Assembly (NCBI GenBank): GCA_006226415.1
Contig: SBGZ01000073.1
Location: 1 to 37,538, forward strand
Reading direction: 5' to 3'
From: Alphaproteobacteria bacterium
GTDB taxonomy: Bacteria > Pseudomonadota > Alphaproteobacteria > M2410
DNA length: 37,538 nt
Shown one piece after another: positions 29,776 to 37,538 of the stretch. The position numbers and the translations under genes are program-made. Under the pieces are notes generated by a model. It saw only the letters and a list, made by a program, of their open reading frames with translations. It made no database searches and was not told the origin of the DNA. Within the stretch, counting starts at the first letter, position 1; the number at the start of each line of letters is the position of its first letter.

Positions 29776-32400
29776 TTACTCGGCGGCCGGCGTCGCGGCC
29801 TCATCGGGGCCATCCGAGATCGAAGGCGCTTCCGCCCGTGGCCAGACAGTCGTCACGCGGGTCCCCTTGCCCAGCTCACTTTCAATGCGGAAAGTGCCGC
29901 CGTGCAATTCAACAAGTGACTTGCAAATGGCAAGACCAAGCCCTGAACCATTGTATTTTTTCGAGTGCATATTCTCAAACTGCAGGAAGGGCTGCCCGAT
30001 CTTGGGGAGATCTTTTTCGGCAATTCCAATGCCATTGTCCTCGACAACAAGCGACACCATTTGCCCATCGGTCGAGCCATAGATTGAGACAGTGCCGCTG
30101 GCCGGTGTAAATTTAATCGCATTGGCGATGATGTTGAGGAGGGTTTGTTTAACCGCGCGCTTGTCGGCAATAATCTCCGGCAAACCCTCCGCGTCAACAT
30201 TGATGTCAAGGCCTTCTTCCTCAGCCTTGGACTGAGCGATCCTCATGCATTCGCCCAGAACGTTCTCCACATTGAGCCGCTGAGGCTCCATGTCATATTT
30301 GCCGGTTTCGATCCGAGACATATCGAGAATGTCGTTGATCAGCTCCAGAAGATGGCGCCCGCTTGAAAGAATGTCGCTGGCGTAACCTTTATATCGTTGG
30401 TCGCCAATGGAGCCGAACATTTCATTCTCCATGATCTCGGAGAAACCAATGATGGCATTAAGGGGGGTGCGAAGTTCGTGGCTCATATTTGCCAAAAACT
30501 CTGTCTTCGTGCGATTGGCTTCTTCCGCCCGGCGTTTTTCCTCGGCAAATCCCTGCGCCATCATAGAGAGCTGCGATTGGGATTTTTCAAGATCGGTGAT
30601 CGTGCCCTTGAGCGCCTTCTGGCTGTCCTGCAGTGCCTGGTTTTTTTGTTTCAGGTCCGTCACATCGCGGCCGATGGAGACCACATTGTCCCCCTGCGTC
30701 CGGAAGGAACGGATCTGCAGCCAGCCACCGCCAGGAATGTCAATCTCGACATCCTCATGCAACGCTTTCCAGGCGATCTCTGCATCAAAAGGGTAGGAGT
30801 GCTGGAAAATTGAATTGGACAGCTGCGGCTGGCGTTCCCGATCCCAGAGCACAAAGGCATCGGAAATGCTTTCAATCGCTTCGCGCAGGCGGCTCTTGGC
30901 TTGCTGCGCCCGAGCTTCGGCCATCAACTCGTCTGAAATATCAATAATGATTCCGACGAAGTGCTGCTCGGCAGGCTTCTTTTCCTGGCCATTAAAGTTG
31001 ACCGTCGGTTTGCCGGCCGACACCTGGCCCTTGGCGCGCATCCAGATAAAGTGACCATCTTTATGGCGCAGCCGGAACTTGGTATCGAAGCCTTCCTGGC
31101 CATTGCGCATGCCGCGCTCGACCCGGCGCAGATACCGTCGGTCGCTGGGGTGAATAAGTTCAAGGGCCTGGTCAAAGTTGAGGCGGGCGACTTTCGCTTC
31201 ATAGCCCAAAAGCTGCATCACCGTGGACGACCAGAACATCTGCCGCTTGCCTAGGTTCCAGTCCCAAATACCGCATTTCGCACTCGAGGCGGCCAACTCA
31301 AACAAATCGTCGCTTTGCTTGAGCATGAGGTTGGCTGAGCGCGCTTCTTTGAACTGCCGCGACATGAACCCGGCAAAGATCACCGCAAAGAAAAAGGTGA
31401 GGATCGTAAACACGCCGATCATCGGCAGCGTGCGCCACCATCCTGCCAAGGCCTCGCTTGTGCGCACTGCCACGACCAGATCGAATTGGTCGCTAAAGAT
31501 CTTTCTGTGCGCAAAAAGCACGGCATCTGAACCATTGCGGTAATAGGTCAGGCTTGGATCTTCGCCGGAGGCCAGGATATCCCGGGTAATCGTCAGCGTT
31601 GGGGCACGAGCCCCCGTAGAGGTCAGCGGCGGATAGATTTGGGTAAGCTGTCCGATTGGGTCCCGAAGAGCAATCACACCGCTCGCGCCAAGAATGCCGT
31701 CAACGCTTGATGTCTTGAGGTGATCATTAAGCGCAGATTGATCTGTCAGTGCGATCAGCACCCGGTCATTTTGCGAGCCGTTGCCAGGCAGCGCCAGCCC
31801 AAAACTGAAATAGCCGTTACCTGTGCGTGAGGTGGGAGCCGTATAGACCAGATCTTGAGAATCTGTCCGCCAGAGATCGGTCAGGGCCGCGCTGACGGCC
31901 CGGTCTTCGGCAATGGTCAGGGAGGCTTTCAGCCCGTTGAGAATGTTGCCAAACCGATCTGCGATCAGAATTCGGGCAATATCGGGGCTGCTTTCTTCCA
32001 CCTTGTGGGTAAAAGCGGCAAGCTCTTCCGGACTCAAGTCGACGGAAACATCGCGGATCAGGGTGAGGTGATTTTCAATGCTGGCAAAACTGGTCTCGAT
32101 CTGCCGCCCCAGAACCGTTGCCAGGCTGTCAGCTTCTACTTCGGTGGTGAACAGGGTGTTGTAGTAGTCGATGCGCATCTTGGCGCCGAACAGCACAAAA
32201 AAGATCGTCAAAAAGGCAAAAGTAATAACGGTCGTGAAGCGCGTCACTTTCGTGCGCATCAAGGTTTCACGAAGCCAGTCAGGCAACTCAATACGGCCAA
32301 GCCAATTCAGCGGGGCAGAGAGTGCTCCCTCCGTTTGATCGGGTGAAGCGTCGGCAGGTCGATCAAAACCGGTGATCTTGTCTGTCGACGTATCCGTCAT
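29776..32400 (-). CDS. pleC: PleC-like multidomain sensor histidine kinase
   Basis: The protein has 874 residues. Two membrane helices (about 54-73 and 327-346) enclose a periplasmic sensor domain of about 250 residues. A PAS/PAC domain (about 365-490) and a second, partial PAS (about 505-585) follow. A coiled coil leads to HisKA with His641 (FLANMSHELRTPLNAIIGFS) and the ATPase domain (Asn760 in NIIANAIKF, VEDNGIGI, YNGSGLGLAI). The stretch EMFGSIGDQRYKGYASDI closely resembles the DivJ/PleC/PdhS kinases that act on DivK and PleD. Overall size and a large periplasmic domain suit PleC, the polar phosphatase/kinase of the alphaproteobacterial cell cycle. From memory, pleC also lies near glnE in Sinorhizobium. 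PleC over another PdhS-type kinase is likely, not proven. Start is ATG at 32398-32400. Confidence 0.85.
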   Translation of the reverse strand: MTDTSTDKITGFDRPADASPDQTEGALSAPLNWLGRIELPDWLRETLMRTKVTRFTTVITFAFLTIFFVLFGAKMRIDYYNTLFTTEVEADSLATVLGRQIETSFASIENHLTLIRDVSVDLSPEELAAFTHKVEESSPDIARILIADRFGNILNGLKASLTIAEDRAVSAALTDLWRTDSQDLVYTAPTSRTGNGYFSFGLALPGNGSQNDRVLIALTDQSALNDHLKTSSVDGILGASGVIALRDPIGQLTQIYPPLTSTGARAPTLTITRDILASGEDPSLTYYRNGSDAVLFAHRKIFSDQFDLVVAVRTSEALAGWWRTLPMIGVFTILTFFFAVIFAGFMSRQFKEARSANLMLKQSDDLFELAASSAKCGIWDWNLGKRQMFWSSTVMQLLGYEAKVARLNFDQALELIHPSDRRYLRRVERGMRNGQEGFDTKFRLRHKDGHFIWMRAKGQVSAGKPTVNFNGQEKKPAEQHFVGIIIDISDELMAEARAQQAKSRLREAIESISDAFVLWDRERQPQLSNSIFQHSYPFDAEIAWKALHEDVEIDIPGGGWLQIRSFRTQGDNVVSIGRDVTDLKQKNQALQDSQKALKGTITDLEKSQSQLSMMAQGFAEEKRRAEEANRTKTEFLANMSHELRTPLNAIIGFSEIMENEMFGSIGDQRYKGYASDILSSGRHLLELINDILDMSRIETGKYDMEPQRLNVENVLGECMRIAQSKAEEEGLDINVDAEGLPEIIADKRAVKQTLLNIIANAIKFTPASGTVSIYGSTDGQMVSLVVEDNGIGIAEKDLPKIGQPFLQFENMHSKKYNGSGLGLAICKSLVELHGGTFRIESELGKGTRVTTVWPRAEAPSISDGPDEAATPAAE

Positions 32401-32606
32401 GAGTCAGTTTGTCCCTTTGGCCAGCCCTGAAGCGCTCGTCATCCATATGCTCGCTTGGGCCATATAAATGGAGCGGCAAATCGATATGCCTCCTATGTCC
32501 CTGACCGAGGCAAAGCGATTCGCTCTGCTTCAAAGGTTACTCATACGTTAATACCTTTGTCACTAGCGGATTTCTGCCAAAAATTGATTCTTTTTCGGCG
32601 CCGGAA
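32401..32606 (-). promoter_or_regulatory. pleC-like upstream region with a CtrA-box-like site
   Basis: This 206-base spacer between the pepN stop and the kinase start must hold the kinase promoter. At 32537-32551 the plus strand reads TTAC-N7-TTAA (minus strand TTAA-N7-GTAA). This differs by one base from the CtrA consensus TTAA-N7-TTAA and lies about 137 nt upstream of the start codon. No -35/-10 pair stands out and no terminator for pepN is evident. Confidence 0.35.
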
Positions 32607-35249
32607 TCAGTGGTCTGAGCCAAGTGTCTTGGTCACGATCTCAAACAGGTTTGGCGACAGACCCTCCGTCTCGGCAATATGGCGCAATTGTGCTTTGAGA
32701 AGCGCTTTACGGCCCGGTTCAAACCGACGCCAGGCCGACTGGGTGCTCATCAATCTCGCCGCGACTTCCGGGTTGAGCCTGTCCAGCTGCAACACCCGAT
32801 CGGTGAAATAAGCGTAAGGAGCCCCGCCTGCGTCATGGAACCGGACCAGGTTGGCGCCGACAAAGGCCAGGATCAGCGCATAGACCTTGTTGGGCCGTCT
32901 GATATCGAAAACCGGGTCACTTTCAAGGCTTTGCACAGTCTCAAATGTGCTGGAAAGCGACGAAGTTGCCTGCAGTCGCAGCCATTTGTCGATGACAATG
33001 GGATCATCCGCCCACCGTTTGTAGAAAGCATCAAGACAGGCCTCCCGCTCAGGCACGTCCACATGATTGAGAGCCTCAAGGGCGCCCATAACATCGGTCA
33101 TATTGTCGGCCATCTCAAACTGCCGCGCCGCCAGCGGCGCATGGGTTTTGGCATCCGCCGAGAGGAGGAAGGCGAGGGCGCGGTTTTTGACCGCCCGCCG
33201 TCCGGCAGACCCTGCATCAGGCGAAAACGGCCTTTTGTCCGCGCGCGCGTCATAGGCCTTCAGGAAGTCTTCCTCCAGATGTGATCCGATGGCCCGGGCG
33301 AGAGCGCCCCGCGCCGCAAAAATTTTGTCCGGATCAACCACCGCAAGATGCTGGCTGATCTCCTTGTAGGAGGGCAGGGCAAAGGCCATGGCGATGAAAT
33401 CATCTTCCAGATCTTTGTCATTGAGGGTGCGCCGCATGGCGTCGAAATAGATATCCGGGGCTGAAAGGGTGCCGTCTCCAACTGCTGCTTTTTCAAGCAG
33501 ACCGAGGGCGAAATCACGCCCCATCTCCCAGCGGTTAAAAAGGTTCGGATCGTGCTTCATCAGATGCACCCGGTCTGCATCGCTCATCGGAATCGAAACC
33601 TCAACAGGTGCAGACAAGTCTCTGAAAACAGAGGGAATAACAGGCCCGTCTATGTTCACAAACCGGAAGGATTGCTCCGCCTCTGTGAGTTCCAGAACCC
33701 GTTCTTCTGGCGCCTCATTCGCGCCTTCAAGCTGCAGGGCAACCGGCGCGCCATCGTGGCCGACAAGGCCGAGCTTCAGCGGCATGTGAAGCGGCGCTTT
33801 TTCTTTTTGATCAGCTGTGGGCGCCGTCTCCTGGCGGATAGTCAGATCAAGGGCCTGCGCCTCGCCATCATAGTGAAAGTCGAGGGTCACCTTCGGCGTG
33901 CCGGACTGGGAATACCATTTCAGGAAGTGGGAGAAATCGCGGCCATTGGCATCTGCCATGGCGCCGACGAAGTCTTCGACCGTGGCTGCGGTGCCATCGC
34001 AGCGCTCAAAATAAAGGTCCATGCCCTTGCGAAAGCCTGCGTCACCGACAAAAGTGCGGATCATGCCGCAAAGCTCAGCGCCTTTTTCATAGACCGTGCG
34101 GGTGAAAAAGTTATCGATTTCGATGAAATGGCCCGGTCGCACCGGATGGGAAAGAGGGCCGGCATCTTCGGGAAACTGTTCGGCCCGCAAAAGCACCACA
34201 TCTTCGACCCGTTTGACGGGGCGAGAGCGCATATCGGACGTAAACTCCTGATCGCGGAAGACGGTCAGTCCTTCTTTCAGGCAAAGCTGAAACCAGTCGC
34301 GGCAAGTCACCCGATTGCCGGTCCAATTGTGGAAATATTCATGCGCGACAATTCCCTCGATCCGCTCATAATCCGCGTCGGTGGCGGTCTCCGGATCGGC
34401 GAGGATATATTTGTCATTGAAGATATTAAGGCCCTTGTTCTCCATCGCGCCCGCATTAAAGGCGTTGACCGCGACAATCATGAAAATGTCGAGATCATAC
34501 TCCCGGCCAAAGCGCTGCTCGTCCCATTTCATGGATCGTTTGAGGGCATCCATGGCATAGGCGGCGCGCGGCGCCTTGCCAGGTTCGACATAGACCTTCA
34601 GATCAACCGTTCGGCCCGATAAGGTCGTAAAGTTGTCTTCAAGACAGTCAAGCTGACCCGCCACCAGCGCAAAGAGATAGGAGGGCTTGGGGTGAGGATC
34701 GTCCCAGATCGCAAAATGGCGGCCTCCCTCAAGATTACCGCTTTCAATGAGGTTGCCATTGGAAAGCAGAACCGGGCAGTCGTCTTTCGCTGCCTCAAGC
34801 CGAACCCTATAAGTGGCCATCACATCGGGCCGGTCCAGCATATAGGTGATGCGGCGAAAGCCTTCCGCCTCGCACTGGGTCGTCAACAGCCCATCGGAGA
34901 GATAGAGACCAGACAGGGCCGTATTGGCGGCAGGGGAGATTTCCACTTCAATCTCGATTTCGTGCGTCTCCGCCTCCGACAGGGGCACGGTGAGAGTGGT
35001 ATCGCTCACCTCGGCGTCATGAGCCGGGATCTCCTTGCCATCTGCTTTGAGCGAGAGGAGGGTCAATTGCTCTCCATCCAGCACCAAAGGAATGCCAGGA
35101 ATGGCGCCTTCTCGGCGATGGACTGTGAGACGTGAGTGCACCCGCGTTGCCTCGCCACCCAGGCGGAAATTCAGATCCACATGGGTCACCCGATAATCCG
35201 GCTGGCGGTAGTCTTTCAGGAATATTTCTTTAGGGGCTGGGGCGTTCAT
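32607..35249 (-). CDS. pepN: Aminopeptidase N (M1 zinc metallopeptidase)
   Basis: This 880-residue cytoplasmic enzyme removes N-terminal residues from peptides. The exopeptidase motif GAMEN lies at 267-271. The zinc site HEYFHNW has His303, catalytic Glu304 and His307, and the third ligand is Glu326 in LKEGLTVFRDQEF. GFRRITYMLDRPDVMATYRV and a long C-terminal helical domain (to about 880) match the E. coli PepN type in both sequence and length. No signal peptide is seen. The start is ATG at 35247-35249. The upstream M20 gene ends 97 nt away on the same strand, so joint transcription is possible but not shown. Confidence 0.96.
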   Translation of the reverse strand: MNAPAPKEIFLKDYRQPDYRVTHVDLNFRLGGEATRVHSRLTVHRREGAIPGIPLVLDGEQLTLLSLKADGKEIPAHDAEVSDTTLTVPLSEAETHEIEIEVEISPAANTALSGLYLSDGLLTTQCEAEGFRRITYMLDRPDVMATYRVRLEAAKDDCPVLLSNGNLIESGNLEGGRHFAIWDDPHPKPSYLFALVAGQLDCLEDNFTTLSGRTVDLKVYVEPGKAPRAAYAMDALKRSMKWDEQRFGREYDLDIFMIVAVNAFNAGAMENKGLNIFNDKYILADPETATDADYERIEGIVAHEYFHNWTGNRVTCRDWFQLCLKEGLTVFRDQEFTSDMRSRPVKRVEDVVLLRAEQFPEDAGPLSHPVRPGHFIEIDNFFTRTVYEKGAELCGMIRTFVGDAGFRKGMDLYFERCDGTAATVEDFVGAMADANGRDFSHFLKWYSQSGTPKVTLDFHYDGEAQALDLTIRQETAPTADQKEKAPLHMPLKLGLVGHDGAPVALQLEGANEAPEERVLELTEAEQSFRFVNIDGPVIPSVFRDLSAPVEVSIPMSDADRVHLMKHDPNLFNRWEMGRDFALGLLEKAAVGDGTLSAPDIYFDAMRRTLNDKDLEDDFIAMAFALPSYKEISQHLAVVDPDKIFAARGALARAIGSHLEEDFLKAYDARADKRPFSPDAGSAGRRAVKNRALAFLLSADAKTHAPLAARQFEMADNMTDVMGALEALNHVDVPEREACLDAFYKRWADDPIVIDKWLRLQATSSLSSTFETVQSLESDPVFDIRRPNKVYALILAFVGANLVRFHDAGGAPYAYFTDRVLQLDRLNPEVAARLMSTQSAWRRFEPGRKALLKAQLRHIAETEGLSPNLFEIVTKTLGSDH

Positions 35250-35345
35250 GGGGTCACTCTGGCTGGAATCAAAACATAAGGAAGGCGGGACAACTACCGG
35301 AAATTTATTGAGAAATCCAGTTTCTTCACCGTGTTTAGAAAGGGG

Positions 35346-36659
35346 TTATCGGGGGGATTTCAAAAGGTCCATTGCAGCCACGGTCATGGCCTCAACGCCT
35401 GTGGCCAAAGTGGGTTCCGGCAAAGGCGCGAAATGGGCCGAATGCAGCGAGGGCAGGGTGAGACCCTTCTTTTCGGCCTGCTTGATCTTTTTCGGGTCCA
35501 CGGCGCCAAGCCGCATCATGAGACTTGGAATTCTGGGCTCTTCACGTCCGTAGCGGGCAAAATCCTCCCCGCCCATCACAGGCGAGACCTCAACCACCCG
35601 GTCCTCCCCCAATCCCTGGCGCACAGCCGCGACCACCCGGTCCGCTAATGCCGGATCGTTGTAAAGCGAGGGCGTATAATCTTTCTTGTGGGTCACAAGG
35701 GGCATCAGATCTTTGGGCATGCCATAGGCACGGGCCTCGCCCTCTGCCACACGGGCAATGCCATCAATGAGCTGTTGGCGCACCTCGTCGGAATAGGAGC
35801 GCACGGTGAGCTGCAGGCGTACACTGTCGGGGATGACATTGTTCTTGGTGCCGCCGTGGATCGATCCCACGGTGACCACCGCCGGGTCCATCGGCGAGAC
35901 CTCACGGCTGACGATGGTCTGGAGGCCCAGAACAATTTTCGACGCCAGAACAACCGGATCCTTTGTCATATGGGGATAGGCGCCATGGCCGCCGATGCCG
36001 CGAACTTCAATGTCAACCGAATCCACATTGGCAAAGCCGTATTCCGGCACATAGCCGATCTTGCCGGCTGCCAAAGTCGGCGAAACGTGGAAGGCCAGAT
36101 TGTAATCCGGCCGGGGGAAGCGTTTGAACAGCCCGTCCTCCAGCATGGCCTTGGCGCCTGCGCCGCGCTCTTCGGCTGGTTGGCCGATCATGACCAGCGT
36201 GCCAGACCATTGATCTTGCAGTGCCGCCAGCCGCCGCGCGGTGCCAACAAAGACCGTCATATGCATGTCATGGCCGCAGGCGTGCATGACCGAAACCTCA
36301 TCGCCGGTCTGATTGGGGCCTTTGACCTGGCTTGCGTAAGAAAGGCCGGTCTTTTCCGCCACAGGCAGGGCGTCCATGTCGGTGCGGATGAGAACCGTTG
36401 GCCCTTCGCCGTTTTTCAACACGCCGACAACCCCATGGCCGCCCACCTCGCGCGTCACCTCAAAGCCCAGCCCTTCAAGCTGCGCGGCGATCTTTTTTGC
36501 GGTTTCAACCTCCTCAAACGAAAGCTCAGGGGTCTGGTGGAGGTCCTTGTAGAAGGTCAGCAAATCTTCTTTGTCGCCTTGAATGTCTTGGCGCAGATCC
36601 GCCTGCGCAGAAGAGGTAAGAACAAAGAAGCCGATCGAGGCTGCGGCCATGCGTTTCAT
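35346..36659 (-). CDS. Exported M20-family amidohydrolase/peptidase
   Basis: I start at ATG 36657-36659 (437 residues). It has GGAG about 9 nt upstream and gives a clean signal peptide (MKRMAAASIGFFVLTSSAQA). An in-frame ATG 11 codons earlier would bury that signal. The metal site is complete: RTDMDALP, HACGHD (126-131, Cys128 being typical of the amidohydrolase subgroup), the Glu pair 163-164 (PAEERGAGA), HVSP, and a late His in HSAHFAPLPE. GHGAYPHMTKDP marks the lid/dimerisation domain. Members hydrolyse N-acyl amino acids, hippurate or similar amides; here it should act in the periplasm. The substrate cannot be told from sequence. Confidence 0.9.
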   Translation of the reverse strand: MKRMAAASIGFFVLTSSAQADLRQDIQGDKEDLLTFYKDLHQTPELSFEEVETAKKIAAQLEGLGFEVTREVGGHGVVGVLKNGEGPTVLIRTDMDALPVAEKTGLSYASQVKGPNQTGDEVSVMHACGHDMHMTVFVGTARRLAALQDQWSGTLVMIGQPAEERGAGAKAMLEDGLFKRFPRPDYNLAFHVSPTLAAGKIGYVPEYGFANVDSVDIEVRGIGGHGAYPHMTKDPVVLASKIVLGLQTIVSREVSPMDPAVVTVGSIHGGTKNNVIPDSVRLQLTVRSYSDEVRQQLIDGIARVAEGEARAYGMPKDLMPLVTHKKDYTPSLYNDPALADRVVAAVRQGLGEDRVVEVSPVMGGEDFARYGREEPRIPSLMMRLGAVDPKKIKQAEKKGLTLPSLHSAHFAPLPEPTLATGVEAMTVAAMDLLKSPR

Positions 36660-36822
36660 GAATAAAGACTCCGGCAAAGGGTTTTGCGTCATCCTAGGCC
36701 AAGGGCCATGGGGTTCAAGATCAATAGCGCAACTTGGTGACCGATTCCTCTGGACCCACAGCGAGGCCCGTGCTTATAGTCGTGAAAATTAATAACCCCG
36801 GTAAACAATTTGGGGCAGGACG
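36660..36822. promoter_or_regulatory. Divergent intergenic region, M20 gene / marR-like gene
   Basis: This 163-base spacer must contain promoters for both directions. On the plus strand TATAGT (36775-36780) is a reasonable -10 with only a weak -35 about 18 bases upstream (TGGACC), giving a start near 36787. The AT-rich block GAAAATTAATAA (36784-36795) just downstream could overlap an autoregulatory MarR site, but no clear palindrome is seen. Confidence 0.3.
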
Positions 36823-37317
36823 GTGGCGCTGGGAAAAACCTCATTATCGGCAAATACGGATGAAGACATCCTGCTCGAAGCAACCCTTGGCTGGTTGTTT
36901 CAGGATGTGCATTCGCTCATGACCCGCGCGTTTGACCGACGCTTGTCAGAAGTAGGCCTTACGCGGTCTCAGTGGCGCGTGATCGCACCGCTTCTGCGTC
37001 AGGACGGCATCACACAAACAGCGCTGGCTGAAATCATTGCCATCGAAAAAGCGCCGCTGGGCCGCACCCTCGACCGCCTGGAAGAGGGCGGCTGGATCCG
37101 CCGCGAGGCTGATCCGACAGATCGGCGGGCCCGTAGGGTCTTCATGACCGATAAAGTTCCGCCGGTGGTTGCCAGCGTGCAAAGGGTCGTGCGATCCATT
37201 TTTGCCGATGCCCTGCGTGGCTTTTCAGCGGAAGAAGTTGAGTCCTTGATGCGCCATATGATGGACATCAAATCAAATATCATCGCGGTAGAAGGAAATC
37301 CGCATGAGCATGCCTGA
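36823..37317 (+). CDS. MarR-family transcriptional regulator
   Basis: The protein has 164 residues. N- and C-terminal helices for dimerisation flank a winged helix-turn-helix: LTRSQWRVIAPLLRQDGI, then TQTALAEIIAIEKAPLGRTL, DRLEEGGWIRREADPTDRRA, and the wing with RRVFMT. These are standard MarR features, including the DRR of the wing. The start is GTG at 36823 with GCAGGA close upstream. An acyl-CoA dehydrogenase gene begins 63 nt downstream in the same direction, so it is the likely target or operon partner; MarR proteins near acyl-CoA genes often sense CoA thioesters or aromatic acids. The ligand is unknown. Confidence 0.9.
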   Translation: MALGKTSLSANTDEDILLEATLGWLFQDVHSLMTRAFDRRLSEVGLTRSQWRVIAPLLRQDGITQTALAEIIAIEKAPLGRTLDRLEEGGWIRREADPTDRRARRVFMTDKVPPVVASVQRVVRSIFADALRGFSAEEVESLMRHMMDIKSNIIAVEGNPHEHA

Positions 37318-37380
37318 TCGGGCGACCGGTCAATAAAAAACAGCGGTGAAAAACGCCGCATCAAATGGGAGGAAAAACAG

Positions 37381-37538
37381 ATGAACTTCGAATTCTCTGA
37401 AGATCAGATGTTTCTGAAGGAACAGGCCAATAAGTTTCTTTCGGAAAAATGCGATCTGACGGTCAACCGAAAAGTCCTTGAGAGCGATGCGCCCTATGAC
37501 AAGGATCTTTGGCAGGCTGTGGTTGAGATGGGCTGGAC
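37381..37538 (+). CDS. Acyl-CoA dehydrogenase, N-terminal fragment (runs off the window)
   Basis: The first 52 residues are visible (MNFEFSEDQMFLKEQANKFL, then WQAVVEMGW). They match the N-terminal helical domain of acyl-CoA dehydrogenases, where an FSEDQ..L...FL start is typical. A strong ribosome-binding site GGGAGG (37367-37372) lies 8 nt before ATG. The catalytic part is outside the window, so it cannot be said whether it belongs to a two-gene heteromeric enzyme like the one at 5.9-8.0 kb. Confidence 0.8.
   Translation, partial: MNFEFSEDQMFLKEQANKFLSEKCDLTVNRKVLESDAPYDKDLWQAVVEMGW

Noticed and set aside
33552-36665. Long plus-strand open frames (33552-34622, 35688-36665) opposite pepN and the M20 gene
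   Set aside because: These are antisense shadows of clearly conserved enzymes, with no ribosome-binding sites or domains of their own.
1-37538. Search for mobile elements, CRISPR arrays, tRNA genes and phage genes
   Set aside because: No transposase or integrase signatures, regularly spaced repeats or cloverleaf-like sequences were seen. Gene content and base composition look like a uniform chromosomal core region.

Overview
The window looks like chromosomal DNA of an alphaproteobacterium. The evidence is the gene order ccmI-ccmE-ccmF/ccmH-degP-response regulator-histidine kinase, then HU and glnE, which matches the rhizobial cycHJKL-degP layout as I remember it. A PleC-type histidine kinase and an ECF sigma / YG..WP-type anti-sigma module point the same way. 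Coding density is high, and several gene ends touch or overlap. I see no tRNA, rRNA, insertion sequence, prophage or CRISPR array, and no gene-free stretch over 300 bases. The genus cannot be fixed from this; a relative of the Hyphomicrobiales/Parvibaculales is only a guess.

Layout. 1-4.1 kb: end of an unidentified gene, an ABC-F ATPase (uup) and a class A penicillin-binding protein, the last two on the minus strand. 4.1-9.4 kb: a YcgN-type cysteine-cluster protein, a small membrane protein, then an SDR / acyl-CoA dehydrogenase / acyl-CoA dehydrogenase-like operon, meeting a YihY/BrkB membrane protein head-on. 9.6-12.5 kb: a 470-residue protein I do not recognise, a clear terminator, and a YegD-like Hsp70 with no substrate-binding domain. 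12.5-16.8 kb: cytochrome c maturation genes, with CcmF and CcmH fused into one reading frame. 16.9-20.6 kb: a DegP protease and a two-component system, preceded by 11-base-phased GTAA repeats. 20.9-24.2 kb: HU with a terminator, then glnE. 24.3-27.4 kb: two tandem phytoene-desaturase-like flavoproteins, the first with damaged FAD-binding signatures. 27.5-29.8 kb: a compact operon of EF-hand protein, ECF sigma factor, one-span anti-sigma candidate and CnrX-like periplasmic sensor. 29.8-36.7 kb (minus strand): PleC-like kinase, aminopeptidase N and an exported M20 amidohydrolase. 36.8 kb to the end: a MarR regulator and the start of another acyl-CoA dehydrogenase gene.

How the genes work together. 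Envelope functions dominate: peptidoglycan synthesis, heme attachment to cytochromes, periplasmic proteolysis with a linked two-component system, and a metal- or calcium-linked sigma module. The second theme is acyl-CoA oxidation, with an apparently heteromeric dehydrogenase on the left and a MarR-linked one at the right edge. The most unusual items are the CcmF-CcmH fusion, the sigma operon whose first and last proteins carry look-alike His/Asp/Arg tails, the degenerate/intact flavoprotein pair, and the unknown protein beside a minimal Hsp70. All functions are inferred by reading; no database search was run.
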